Numbered from the stretch's first letter, positions 25,348 to 33,508 are shown. The stretch: DNA of 64,000 bases from Roseovarius litorisediminis (GCF_900172295.1 NZ_FWFL01000010.1:62001-126000); one strand, 5' to 3'. Notes: a model not told the origin generated them from the sequence alone. Made by a program: numbers and translations.

Positions 25348-26522
25348 GCGCTTTCCTTTGCTGCACTGGTCGTGAAGGGATTTTGCAGCTCGTTGCCGTC
25401 ATCATGGGGTGGCAGATTCAATCCTGCGCGCACCTCGTTGCCGGTTAGTGCCCCCATTGCGCGATACTGCCCGTAGGCAGTTGCACGAGCTGCGGTATCG
25501 GTAGTCAGCAAGTCGTCAGTGATAAATTCGATGTAGAAGGCTTCGCGCTCTTCTGGGGTTAGCAGGACGCGTGAATAGGCCCAGACCCATTGCTTCAACC
25601 ATGGTTTCAGGGTGACCTTGTGGAACTGCCGGAACATCTCTTCGGTGTTGGACCAAGTGCCGCGTGAAAGCTCAAAGAGCATGGTCGGCGGAACCCGAAA
25701 TACGCGGGCGATTTCTCTGGTCTGTTCAAGGCGATTTTCGGCAAACTGTGTGTCCGCGAGGGTCATGGACAACTGTTTGTAATCCATTTCCTCATCCAGA
25801 ATTGCGGTGCCACCTGCGCTCTGGCCAGCATGGGAAGTAAACCAGCTCGCGGCCAATTTCTTTTTGGCCTCAACATCCAGAGACTTGGGTGATTTGATTA
25901 TCCCGGACGGACGGCCCCCATTGGCAAACACACCGCCGATATGGCCCTCAAAGGCCAGTGCCAAGGCAATGGCTTCGCGGCCAAGGGTGATAGGTGAAAT
26001 GCCGCCAAATGGTTGAAGGTGCAGCACGTCCTGAAAGCTGTGCTGCACATCGCCACTCGAAGTGCGAACGATATAGAAGGGCTCACCATCTGGCGCGTGC
26101 TCGGTGCGCACATTTGCCGGGTCGATCCGGTGCAATTCAAACGGGGTGCCATCGCGCAGGCGGGTGACAAGAGCATAGCCATTGCCGATCAGTAGGGCGT
26201 CTGTAGTTAGTTCGGTGCGCAACTGTTCGGCGCTGGTCCACTCATTCGCTGCTTCGTGCACCAGTTTGTAAGCGGGGTGATCTTTTGCTGCCTGCTTATC
26301 GTCCCGCTGGTACACCTTGGCTGGTAAGCATCCAATCGTATCTGCGATCAAGCCAACGGCACATGATACAGCAGGAACGCGCATGGCGCTGTTCGGGCTA
26401 ACCAGAATACCGGCTGCGGTTGGTGTCGCTGCGAACAGCCCAAAGGCCTCTGCGTCAGTAAGCGAGATAGCCTTTTCCTCGGTTGAGAAACCAAGGACCT
26501 TTTTGATTTTCGTAAATGCCAT
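25344..26522 (-). CDS. Phage portal protein (HK97 family)
   Basis: 392-aa HK97-type portal from ATG 26522 (MAFTKIKKVLGFSTEEKAIS). Typical segments are NSAMRVPAVSCAVGLIADT, GNGYALVTRLRDG, VLHLQPFGGISPITLGREAI, ANGGRPSGIIKSP and QFAENRLEQTREIARVFRVP, ending with LLTTDTAARATAYGQYRAMG and GLNLPP. It is the first gene of the long minus-strand structural operon and has two palindromic operator-like motifs just upstream. An ATG at 26537 would add five residues and overlap the first palindrome. Confidence 0.92.
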   Translation of the reverse strand: MAFTKIKKVLGFSTEEKAISLTDAEAFGLFAATPTAAGILVSPNSAMRVPAVSCAVGLIADTIGCLPAKVYQRDDKQAAKDHPAYKLVHEAANEWTSAEQLRTELTTDALLIGNGYALVTRLRDGTPFELHRIDPANVRTEHAPDGEPFYIVRTSSGDVQHSFQDVLHLQPFGGISPITLGREAIALALAFEGHIGGVFANGGRPSGIIKSPKSLDVEAKKKLAASWFTSHAGQSAGGTAILDEEMDYKQLSMTLADTQFAENRLEQTREIARVFRVPPTMLFELSRGTWSNTEEMFRQFHKVTLKPWLKQWVWAYSRVLLTPEEREAFYIEFITDDLLTTDTAARATAYGQYRAMGALTGNEVRAGLNLPPHDDGNELQNPFTTSAAKESA

Positions 26523-26535
26523 TCGATCCACGTGC

Positions 26536-26565
26536 AATTATGTGTGTGACATAATTACCACACAT
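26536..26565. promoter_or_regulatory. Operator-like motif 1, portal-side copy
   Basis: AATTATGT (26536-26543), five bases, then ACATAATT (26549-26556) is a perfect 8-bp dyad, and ACATAATTACCACACAT (26549-26565) matches the regulator-side copy at 14179-14195. It ends 14-43 bp upstream of the portal ATG, a typical repressor position. Confidence 0.55.
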
Positions 26566-26585
26566 TGAATCGCAGTGGAAGATAA

Positions 26586-26600
26586 ATGTTATATTATAAC
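26586..26600. promoter_or_regulatory. Operator-like palindrome 2, portal-side copy
   Basis: ATGTTATATTATAAC carries GTTATA-T-TATAAC and lies about 65-78 bp upstream of the portal start; the near-identical copy is at 14701-14715. Confidence 0.5.
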
Positions 26601-26652
26601 GATAGCATTCAAATTAGGCCATAACCAAAGTAAAATCGTCAGTTGTCCGCTT

Positions 26653-26830
26653 TGAGCCCATTGTGTTGAAAAAGTCGGTCTCCGGTCAGGGACAGGCAGA
26701 CCGGCGGAATATAGTCCCGCAAGGGCGCGGCTTCGCAAACAAGGTTTGCCAGAAGGCCATGAGGCGGAACAATGTTCTGAGTTTTTGATACGATTTTCGG
26801 GATGCGGAGTTTTTCAACACAATCAGCCCA
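26653..26830. mobile_element. 178-bp insertion-sequence relic or MITE-like element
   Basis: The ends TTGTGTTGAAAAAGTC (26661-26676) and its inverted partner (26807-26822, reading GAGTTTTTCAACACAA) form a terminal inverted repeat; with partial matches it extends to 26653 and 26830. Nothing inside resembles a complete transposase. No clear target duplication was seen. It sits inside the 17-kb element, between the portal operators and the lipoprotein genes. Confidence 0.6.
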
Positions 26831-26860
26831 TAGCATTCATTCACTCACCAGGATCTTGAG

Positions 26861-26905
26861 CTCTATTTACCCACAGGCTTACGCTAACGTCAGGCTGCGA
26901 CCGGG
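26861..26905. repeat. Inverted repeat, left arm (pair of 27178-27223)
   Basis: 45 bp that match the reverse complement of 27178-27223 except for a few changes and one single-base gap. On the minus strand it would encode DVSVSLWVNR, the counterpart of DVSVSLSVNR in the lipoprotein, so it is a displaced, inverted piece of that coding sequence. Confidence 0.8.
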
Positions 26906-27006
26906 CACCCAACCGAACCAACCTGCGGAAGTTGGTCAGGTATTCCATACTTTGTTTGCGTGATCGGCCGGTGTAGGTTGAAATCGCGAACAACAAGTAG
27001 GCTCTT

Positions 27007-27555
27007 ATGAAATTTCCTTTCCTTGCCATTCTCGCGGTGATCGTAATTTCTGCGGGTTGCGTACCGATCCCATCGAAGACCACCCACCGTTTCTTTCAGC
27101 CGCAATGTGCAGAGTTGAATGCGCAGGAAATTAAAGGATGCGGCCGCGCCGTTTGGGGGGTTGAGTTTCCTATCGGCCCCGGTCGCAGACATGACGTTAG
27201 CGTAAGCCTGAGTGTAAATAGAGATGGCCGGGTCATGGCATTGGTCGGAGCCTACGCCGCGACAACTACCGAAATCACGATCGTCCCTGACCGTCTGCGG
27301 CTTGTCTCAGGTGGACGCCGTTACGCCCCAACTTCGACTTTAGGACCGGACGTGAGGCGCGCTGGCGACCGAAACAGAATACATGTCGGCAAGGCAATCT
27401 TTAACATCAATCCCGTTCAAAACCAGACATACGAGATTTTGGTGCTGCCCGGCGCGGTTCGCGTTGATGGAAAAGAGATGTCGCTGCCTTCGATGCGCTT
27501 CGTCTACGTAGTTAAAACCAATGTCCAACTGATCCAGCCGCTCCTCAATACTTGA
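27007..27555 (+). CDS. Lipoprotein of the element (cargo gene 1)
   Basis: 182-aa lipoprotein with signal MKFPFLAILAVIVISAGC (lipobox SAGC). The mature part is beta-rich (DVSVSLSVNRDGRV, TTEITIVPDRLRLVSGGRRY, TYEILVLPGAVRVDG), with no family recognised. It is on the plus strand, opposite to the structural operon and integrase, so it has its own promoter. Such outer-membrane-facing lipoproteins are typical phage or satellite lysogenic-conversion genes; a superinfection-exclusion role is an inference. Confidence 0.7.
   Translation: MKFPFLAILAVIVISAGCVPIPSKTTHRFFQPQCAELNAQEIKGCGRAVWGVEFPIGPGRRHDVSVSLSVNRDGRVMALVGAYAATTTEITIVPDRLRLVSGGRRYAPTSTLGPDVRRAGDRNRIHVGKAIFNINPVQNQTYEILVLPGAVRVDGKEMSLPSMRFVYVVKTNVQLIQPLLNT
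27178..27223. repeat. Inverted repeat, right arm (inside cargo lipoprotein gene)
   Basis: 46 bp within the coding region of the first lipoprotein (residues about 58-72), inverted copy at 26861-26905. The two arms enclose the lipoprotein start codon and its probable promoter. Confidence 0.8.
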
Positions 27556-27671
27556 TTAGCCAGATTTACGCCGCAAACAAGTGTACTAGCGCCTGCAAGG
27601 CTCGGCTGAGCCGCGTTTGGCGAACCAGTCCTGCTACACGGCGAATACCATGCTGACAAAGGATATTTCCA

Positions 27672-28151
27672 ATGAAAATTGTAACATGTGGGTTGAGACC
27701 TGCAGTCGTTTTGTCGATTTGCCTGGTGTTCTTGGTTGCGTGCAATACAACCACCTCGAGAAACTTTGAAGCGCGCGGGGCTCCGGCAAGTCAAGCCGAG
27801 ATAGTCCAACATTTTTCAGGGAAATTCGTTAAGACCGGTGAGGGTGGAACCTATTTAGGTATAGATGGAAGCCTGAAAGGCATAGACCCAGCGGGTGGTT
27901 CGCCAATATCCATTGGAAGTTGGAGCGCGGGAAATGCTCTTTGTTTCACACTAGTCTATTACGGAAAACAGAATGGCCAAACAGCCTCCAGTGGCGAAGA
28001 AGAAACCTGTTATCTTATTTGGATCAATCCCGATGGCACCAGCATTGCTGATCCGGTAGGTTCAGGCGCTAATCTCGATATCGCAAAGCCCGTACCAGGT
28101 TTTCCAATTGAGAACCGCTTTAATGCCTTGCGTGCGGAACTTGGTGTCTAA
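27672..28151 (+). CDS. Lipoprotein of the element (cargo gene 2)
   Basis: 159-aa lipoprotein: hydrophobic signal AVVLSICLVFLVAC with lipobox LVAC, followed by a Thr/Ser-rich linker and a globular domain containing VQHFSGKFVKTGEGGTYLGI and EEETCYLIWINPDGTSIADP. It resembles small secreted proteins with a DUF995-like pattern (G-x-F, Y-x-x-DG, GxW-x-x-x-G-x-x-C), but I cannot be certain. It follows the first lipoprotein on the same strand, with 116 bp between them. Confidence 0.7.
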   Translation: MKIVTCGLRPAVVLSICLVFLVACNTTTSRNFEARGAPASQAEIVQHFSGKFVKTGEGGTYLGIDGSLKGIDPAGGSPISIGSWSAGNALCFTLVYYGKQNGQTASSGEEETCYLIWINPDGTSIADPVGSGANLDIAKPVPGFPIENRFNALRAELGV

Positions 28152-28248
28152 ACGGCTCCAACTTGTCGTCAGCTATCAGACCAAAGACGCTTAGACGAAC
28201 GGCAGCTTTGTCCGCACTGCTGACCTTCGTCCAATATGGAGCAACAGG

Positions 28249-29814
28249 TCATGATCCTAGATCGTATGCCGGTAGCTTGTTGATTGCGTCAATCTTGGTC
28301 TTAAGGGTCACGTCACCATAAGCATCACCAGCGGTCCTTCCCGCGTGGCCTTGAATGGCATCCACGACACGATCAGAAATACCCAATTCCCGACATTGCG
28401 TTTTCAGCCGGTGCCGCCAAGCGTGGTTAGGCTGCATACCCTCTGGACATAGTTCATTCTTTCGAAGCCAGTCAGCAAGCTGGTTAGATGCTTGTTTAGA
28501 TTTTTGCTCATACTTCGCCGAATCGGCACCATTGTGAAACAGAGGCCCCTGCCCTGCATCCCGCGCAAAATCAGCAAAACCAAGATCGATAATCTGCTGG
28601 TGCAAAGGCACGTCACGATAGCCACCAGATTTCACCGTGCCTGCGTCTGGCGTAATCCGAGCCGTCCATTGCCCGTTCTGACATTGAATATCTTCGGCAC
28701 GAAGCTGGGTAATCTCAGAAACACGAGCACCTGTGAAAGCGCATATGATCGGTACCCATTGCTTAGCCGCTACTAGCTGAGATTTCTCTCGAATGTAGCC
28801 ATTTCCATCTTTGTTAGGCTGGTATGCCCTAGACGCGTTCAAAACCTTCACGGCCTCATCCAAGGTATATCCACGCTCGCGGGAATATACTTTGCGCGGT
28901 TTTGGCTGTTTCACTGTGGCTGCAACGTTCTCCGGCAGACGGTCATTCTCTGCGGCCCAATTCAACAATGTACGGACGGTTGAAAGATCAACATCGCTCA
29001 CGGTCTTAGCCGCCTTGGTGCGCAACAGGAAATCGCGCCACGCCAGCATATCCTTTTTTGTGATTCGGTCTGCATCGTCGTGTTTTAAGAACTTACGCAG
29101 ATTCTCAATCACCGAACGTTGCCGTTTCCCGCCATCACGCATGAACCCCGCCTGCATCCGCACTGCAACGTATTCCGCCCAGAGTTTCGATAGACTAACC
29201 CGCTGTTGCGGTTCCTCTGGCGGCTGTGCATCTTTGATGATCGGTGCTGTGGGTTGCCCCGAAAAATCTCCCTCGTCGCGTTCTACAACACGTGCCAGCG
29301 CTTCAAGTTCGGCACTGCAAAGGGCACGGGCGATAATGCGCCATTCATCACTGCCCGGCTCGGCGGTAACGTTGCCAGAGGCCCGGAAACGATCAATTTG
29401 AACACCTACTAATGCTTTTAACTCCGTGTCATTGGCGCGGCCAGCTATTGCGTCACGCAAGCGGTCAACCAAAACGTCATCAATCCCAACGCTGGGATAT
29501 CGTGGATCGTTTCGCAAAACTTCATCAAAGGCAATTCGCTGCATGTAGTGGCTGTGCGCAATCTGGTCTGGTGCAAGAGGATAACGTGCAGCTGTCGTTT
29601 GCCGCCCCGGTGTTGCCTCACGTTCTGCTATGGCGATCTTATGTTGAAGCTGCGCCACTGCGCCGGGCAGCAACTTTAGGGCTTCCCTGTAGTCGCCACC
29701 TAAAGGCAACCTTATTTCAGTCTTCCCAATTGCCGCGCGCAAGTCCTTGGGAACCACGAGCCGCGCGTGATATCTTCCAGAGCGATTGATTAAGTTTCTG
29801 ACTTTACCCGCCAT
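28249..29814 (-). CDS. Tyrosine integrase of the element
   Basis: 521-aa site-specific recombinase from ATG 29814 (MAGKVRNLINRSGRYHARLV). It carries an N-terminal DUF6538-like domain, a core-binding domain (SLSKLWAEYVAVRMQAGFMR) and the catalytic domain with R (FTGARVSEITQL), HxxR (NHAWRHRLKTQ), H (IQGHAGRTAGDAY) and the nucleophilic Tyr in AGDAYGDVT. Located about 90 bp from attR and tRNA-Val, the normal place for a tRNA-targeting integrase. An ATG at 29874 would extend it by 20 residues into the candidate arm sites. Confidence 0.93.
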   Translation of the reverse strand: MAGKVRNLINRSGRYHARLVVPKDLRAAIGKTEIRLPLGGDYREALKLLPGAVAQLQHKIAIAEREATPGRQTTAARYPLAPDQIAHSHYMQRIAFDEVLRNDPRYPSVGIDDVLVDRLRDAIAGRANDTELKALVGVQIDRFRASGNVTAEPGSDEWRIIARALCSAELEALARVVERDEGDFSGQPTAPIIKDAQPPEEPQQRVSLSKLWAEYVAVRMQAGFMRDGGKRQRSVIENLRKFLKHDDADRITKKDMLAWRDFLLRTKAAKTVSDVDLSTVRTLLNWAAENDRLPENVAATVKQPKPRKVYSRERGYTLDEAVKVLNASRAYQPNKDGNGYIREKSQLVAAKQWVPIICAFTGARVSEITQLRAEDIQCQNGQWTARITPDAGTVKSGGYRDVPLHQQIIDLGFADFARDAGQGPLFHNGADSAKYEQKSKQASNQLADWLRKNELCPEGMQPNHAWRHRLKTQCRELGISDRVVDAIQGHAGRTAGDAYGDVTLKTKIDAINKLPAYDLGS

Positions 29815-29824
29815 GATAACCCCG

Positions 29825-29845
29825 TTTGTAACCAAAGTTGTAACC
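29825..29845. promoter_or_regulatory. Candidate integrase arm-site pair, right end
   Basis: TGTAACC at 29827-29833 and 29839-29845, just upstream of the integrase start and about 58 bp inside attR, mirroring the pair at 12932-12946. Confidence 0.4.
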
Positions 29846-29903
29846 TTGAAACGGGCAAAGCGCCTGTAATGCAAGGGTTTTCTTTATTATCAATGGGATA
29901 GAG

Positions 29904-29979
<76 letters not shown>

Positions 29980-30183
29980 GCTGCGGGCCTCTTAGCCAAG
30001 CCTGCGCCGGGGCGCAAGAGGGTTTGAAGCGTTCTGGGTCATTTGGCGGGAATTACGCCGGCGTTCTGGCACCAGAAGGTCACACCCTGCCTGCCGATAC
30101 CCGAAACGTGTGCAAAACGTTCAAAACGCCCCCTTTGCAAAGCGCGCCGCCCGCCCTATATATGGCAGGCTTCCTTCGGGGAG

Positions 30184-30487
30184 CTATGGACATAAACGCG
30201 CTCGTAATAAGCGGATCGGACCCGGGGGCGGTACCCGGCGGCTCCACCATAAATTCCCTTTATTGGGGGGACTTAGGGGCCGAAACAGGATCGACGAACG
30301 TCTAAAGGTGTTAGCTTTGTCCCGGTGAGTTACCACCGTTATCGGTACGCTAAGCATAATTGCCAATAACAATCATGCTCCGGTAGCTCTCGCAGCGTAA
30401 GCTGTTAGAAACACCGAAACTTAAGCCCTTGCCTCTAGCCAGGTAAGGCGGGGTTCGCAGGCACCTGGCAACAGAAGCCTGCACTTC
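30184..30487 (+). ncRNA. ssrA: Two-piece (circularly permuted) tmRNA
   Basis: Trans-translation RNA. The 3' acceptor half comes first and ends in CGGCTCCACCA at 30239-30249. A 26-bp loop follows, then the coding half beginning GGGGCCG at 30276, which pairs with CGGCTCC. The tag frame is GCC AAT AAC AAT CAT GCT CCG GTA GCT CTC GCA GCG TAA (30362-30400), giving ANNNHAPVALAA. This permuted order is the alphaproteobacterial form. Outer ends are approximate. Confidence 0.93.
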
Positions 30488-30689
30488 ACTTCCCTGAATC
30501 GCAGCCCTGTAATAGTTCATAAAGTGTTGATTCTGCGTGTTTTAAGCTATCAGTTTTGCGCCCTAACCGAACGGATTTGACAGCTTTGTCATTTCCATGC
30601 ACAGTTCTCGACATGGGGTATCCAGCGACATCCCCGTGAGGCGCCAGCCCAAAGTCGCATCCACTGCCTGTTTTACCAGAGGATGTGCC

Positions 30690-31514
30690 ATGCCAGCCCC
30701 CAATGAAATAACCCCTCAAAAACTTCTTCGCCTGATTGGAACACCGGATCGCCCCGTCATCGTCGATATCTCGATCGACCCGGATTTTGACGCAGATCCA
30801 TATTTGATTCCCGGGTCGATTCGGCATCGATATGACGATATATTTAGTCTTATCAATATACTAGATGGTGAACCCTGTGTGGTTGCCTGTCAGAAAGGTC
30901 GCAAGCTCAGCCAAGGTTTGGCGGCATTGCTACGCAGCCATGGCATTTCGGCCGACTACCTTTCGGGCGGCATCTACGGCTGGCGTGACACACCGGAAGC
31001 CCCCCGCATTCCCGCTGCCGCCATCCCCAATCCGGTCGGTGACAGTACCCTTTGGGTGACCCGACATCGCCCTAAGATCGATCGCATTGCATGCCCCTGG
31101 CTGATCAGGCGCTTTGTCGATCCGAATGCGCGCTTCCTATTTGTTTCCCCCTCCGAAGTTGAAGATGTTGCTTGCCGGTTTGGTGCGGTTCCTTTTGATA
31201 TTGAAGGAGTTTTCTGGTCTCACCGCGACAGGAAATGTACTTTTGATACCATGCTGGAAGAGTTCGGGCTGCAGACAGATGCCTTATTGCGCCTTGCCAA
31301 AGTCATTCGCGGCGCCGATACCGACCGTCATGATCTGACGCCGCAATCAGCGGGTCTGCTGGCCTTGTCTGTAGGTTTGTCGCGTCAATTCAGGGATGAC
31401 AACCAACAACTTGAAACCGGTCTCGGACTTTATGACGCGCTCTATCGTTGGGCCCGGGATGGGTATGAAGAAGGGCATCAGTGGCCGACAAAACAGGCAC
31501 AAGGCAATGGATAA
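30690..31514 (+). CDS. Chromate resistance protein, rhodanese-ChrB type
   Basis: 274-aa protein. The N-terminal half is rhodanese-like (VIVDISIDPDFDADPYLIPG, catalytic-loop Cys in VVACQKGRKLSQG, LSGGIYGWRD). The C-terminal half is the ChrB domain (WVTRHRPKIDRIACPWLIRR, GVFWSHRDRKCTFDTMLEEF). Start ATG 30690 is preceded by AGAGG; an upstream in-frame ATG at 30597 would add 31 residues without support. It overlaps the ChrA gene by 8 bp, so the two form a chromate sensing and export operon. ChrB proteins can act as regulator or accessory; this rhodanese fusion is probably the accessory type. Confidence 0.87.
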   Translation: MPAPNEITPQKLLRLIGTPDRPVIVDISIDPDFDADPYLIPGSIRHRYDDIFSLINILDGEPCVVACQKGRKLSQGLAALLRSHGISADYLSGGIYGWRDTPEAPRIPAAAIPNPVGDSTLWVTRHRPKIDRIACPWLIRRFVDPNARFLFVSPSEVEDVACRFGAVPFDIEGVFWSHRDRKCTFDTMLEEFGLQTDALLRLAKVIRGADTDRHDLTPQSAGLLALSVGLSRQFRDDNQQLETGLGLYDALYRWARDGYEEGHQWPTKQAQGNG

Positions 31515-32760
31515 ACCTGAATTCGCACAAATGTTTCGTGTCTTTGGGCGCATCGGCATCCTGTCTTTTGGCGGCCCTGCTGCGCAGATATCGCTGATGC
31601 ATACCGAACTGGTGGATCGACATGAATGGTTGAACGAAAAACAGTTTCTGGGCGCACTTTCGTTCTGCATGCTGCTTCCTGGCCCGGAAGCGATGCAACT
31701 GGCCACCTATTCGGGCTGGCGCCTGCGTGGCGTGTCCGGGGGCCTGCTTGCCGGGTTGCTGTTTGTGCTTCCGGGTGCTGTGATCATCCTTGGTCTGGCT
31801 GCAGGATATGCCTACTACGGGCAGCTTCCTGTCGTTCAATCCATTTTCACCGGCATAAAAGCGGCCGTTGTTGTGATCGTTTTACAGGCCTTGCTGAAGT
31901 TGTCACACCGCGCCCTTAAAACAGCCAGCAGTTGGGGGTTGGCCGGTCTTGGCTTTGTCGCGATGTTTTTTCTATCGCTGCCTTTTCCGCTGATAATTGC
32001 CTCGGCTGCCCTATGGGGGTATGTCAGAACCCGGCAGGAACCGACGCCTTCTTTACATCAAAAATATGAATCAACTCATTACAAAAGAACAATAAAAACT
32101 ATTTTTATATGGTCATTCATTTGGATTACTCCAATTCTTGTGGCCTGGGTTTCGGGCGCGACATTCCTGACCAGCATTGCGCTTTTTTTCAGCAAATTGG
32201 CTGTAGTCACCTTTGGCGGGGCCTATGCCGTTCTGGCCTACATGACCCAATCCGTTGTCGAAACTCATGGCTGGCTGAGCACCGCCCAGATGATCGACGC
32301 ACTTGGCCTAGCAGAAACCACGCCCGGCCCTTTGATTTTGGTAACGGAATTCGTGGCGCTGCTGGCCGGGTTCTACCAAGGGGGACCCATACTTGCCATT
32401 ACAGCTGGCACACTCGCCCTTTGGGTCACGTTTACCCCTTGTTTTTTATGGATTTTCGCAGGCGCGCCTTATGTCGAAGCGCTGTTGGCTCGCCCTCGTC
32501 TCAGGGGCGCGTTGGATGCGATCTCGGCCGCGGTGGTCGGGGTTATCCTTAATCTGTCAGTCTGGTTTGCCCTGCATGTGCTGTTCGATCAAGTCACCCG
32601 TACCCGGCTTGGTCCCCTGCCCGATCTGGCCACGTTTGCACCAGCCAGTGCAGCGCTGACCGGGTTTGCAGCTGTCGTGATGCTTGTTCTGCGCCTGCCG
32701 ATGATCCCCACGCTGGGTATTTTGGCTATTGCCGGAGCTGCACTCGGGAGTTTCAGCTGA
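31507..32760 (+). CDS. chrA: Chromate efflux transporter
   Basis: 417-aa CHR-family transporter that exports chromate. Both duplicated halves are seen: FGRIGILSFGGPAAQISLMH with LLPGPEAMQLATYSGWRLRG, and the second copy FFSKLAVVTFGGAYAVLAYM with LAETTPGPLILVTEFVALLA. The GGP/PGP motifs are diagnostic. Around ten hydrophobic helices are visible. Start ATG 31507 overlaps the stop of the rhodanese-ChrB gene by 8 bp. Long-chain CHR architecture and length are normal. Confidence 0.93.
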   Translation: MDKPEFAQMFRVFGRIGILSFGGPAAQISLMHTELVDRHEWLNEKQFLGALSFCMLLPGPEAMQLATYSGWRLRGVSGGLLAGLLFVLPGAVIILGLAAGYAYYGQLPVVQSIFTGIKAAVVVIVLQALLKLSHRALKTASSWGLAGLGFVAMFFLSLPFPLIIASAALWGYVRTRQEPTPSLHQKYESTHYKRTIKTIFIWSFIWITPILVAWVSGATFLTSIALFFSKLAVVTFGGAYAVLAYMTQSVVETHGWLSTAQMIDALGLAETTPGPLILVTEFVALLAGFYQGGPILAITAGTLALWVTFTPCFLWIFAGAPYVEALLARPRLRGALDAISAAVVGVILNLSVWFALHVLFDQVTRTRLGPLPDLATFAPASAALTGFAAVVMLVLRLPMIPTLGILAIAGAALGSFS

Positions 32761-32833
32761 CCGGCCCTACACCAGGTCTTTTGTTTTATTTCGAATCCCC
32801 TATGCTGAATTTCAGGAATCCCCGGGGTATGAG

Positions 32834-33295
32834 ATGTCTCGTTCAATTGATTACGGAAACCTGATGCACCGCGCCATGCGTGGCCTGATTCAGGAAGTGC
32901 TGGCAGATGTTCGTGACAACGGCCTGCCGGGTGCACATCATTTCTTTATTACCTTCGACACCACCCACCCCGATGCCCGGCTGGCCGACTGGCTGAAGGA
33001 GCGCTATCCATCCGAAATGACGGTTGTCATGCAGCATTGGTTCGACAATCTTGAGGTAACTGACGATGGTTTTTCGGTCACCTTGAATTTTGGCGACTCA
33101 CCGGAAACGCTTTATGTTCCATATGATTCCATTCAGACTTTTGTTGATCCGTCGGTTGAATTCGGTCTTCGCTTTGAGACTCAGGAAGATGACGATGCCG
33201 AAGAAAACGACCCCTCGTCGGAAACTGAAGACAGTACCGAAGAAAACAACAAACCTGATGCAGATGTCGTAAGCCTGGACAGCTTCCGTAAGTAG
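32834..33295 (+). CDS. sspB: SspB, ClpXP adaptor for ssrA-tagged proteins
   Basis: 153-aa adaptor that tethers ssrA-tagged proteins to ClpX. It begins MSRSIDYGNLMHRAMRGLIQ and has the alphaproteobacterial SspB core (HHFFITFDTTHPDARLADWL, FGDSPETLYVPYDSIQTFVD). The C-terminus is an acidic, flexible linker (EDDDAEENDPSSETEDSTEE) that ends VVSLDSFRK, the ClpX zinc-domain binding tail. The start ATG 32834 is inside a longer frame. Its closeness to tmRNA (30.2 kb) may be a coincidence, but both act in the same pathway. Confidence 0.92.
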   Translation: MSRSIDYGNLMHRAMRGLIQEVLADVRDNGLPGAHHFFITFDTTHPDARLADWLKERYPSEMTVVMQHWFDNLEVTDDGFSVTLNFGDSPETLYVPYDSIQTFVDPSVEFGLRFETQEDDDAEENDPSSETEDSTEENNKPDADVVSLDSFRK

Positions 33296-33392
33296 TCTGG
33301 TCTTAGCTGGATAGACTTCCCGATTTTTTTGCTTCCGGGGCTTTCCACTTTTTCTGAAAACCATTTTTCAGAGGGCCTTCGAGCTGCTTTAA

Positions 33393-33508
33393 CTAAAGCG
33401 TTTTGCATTTAACCTGAGTTACAGATTTGATGTAAAACGCCCACAACATTGAAATGGCGTGGGCCTTTTCCACTTTCCCTGATTCAGGAAAAACGCAAAA
33501 GGATTTAG
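33393..33508. repeat. 116-bp palindromic dispersed repeat, copy A
   Basis: Matches 54986-55101 along its length (both exactly 116 bp, with a limited number of substitutions). Its ends, CTAAAGCGTTTTGCATTT and AAAACGCAAAAGGATTTAG, are inverted. It lies between sspB and fumC and has no coding frame. Confidence 0.85.

Noticed and set aside
26639..26836. 65-codon frame on the minus strand
   Set aside because: Runs through both ends of the insertion-sequence relic and is explained by it.
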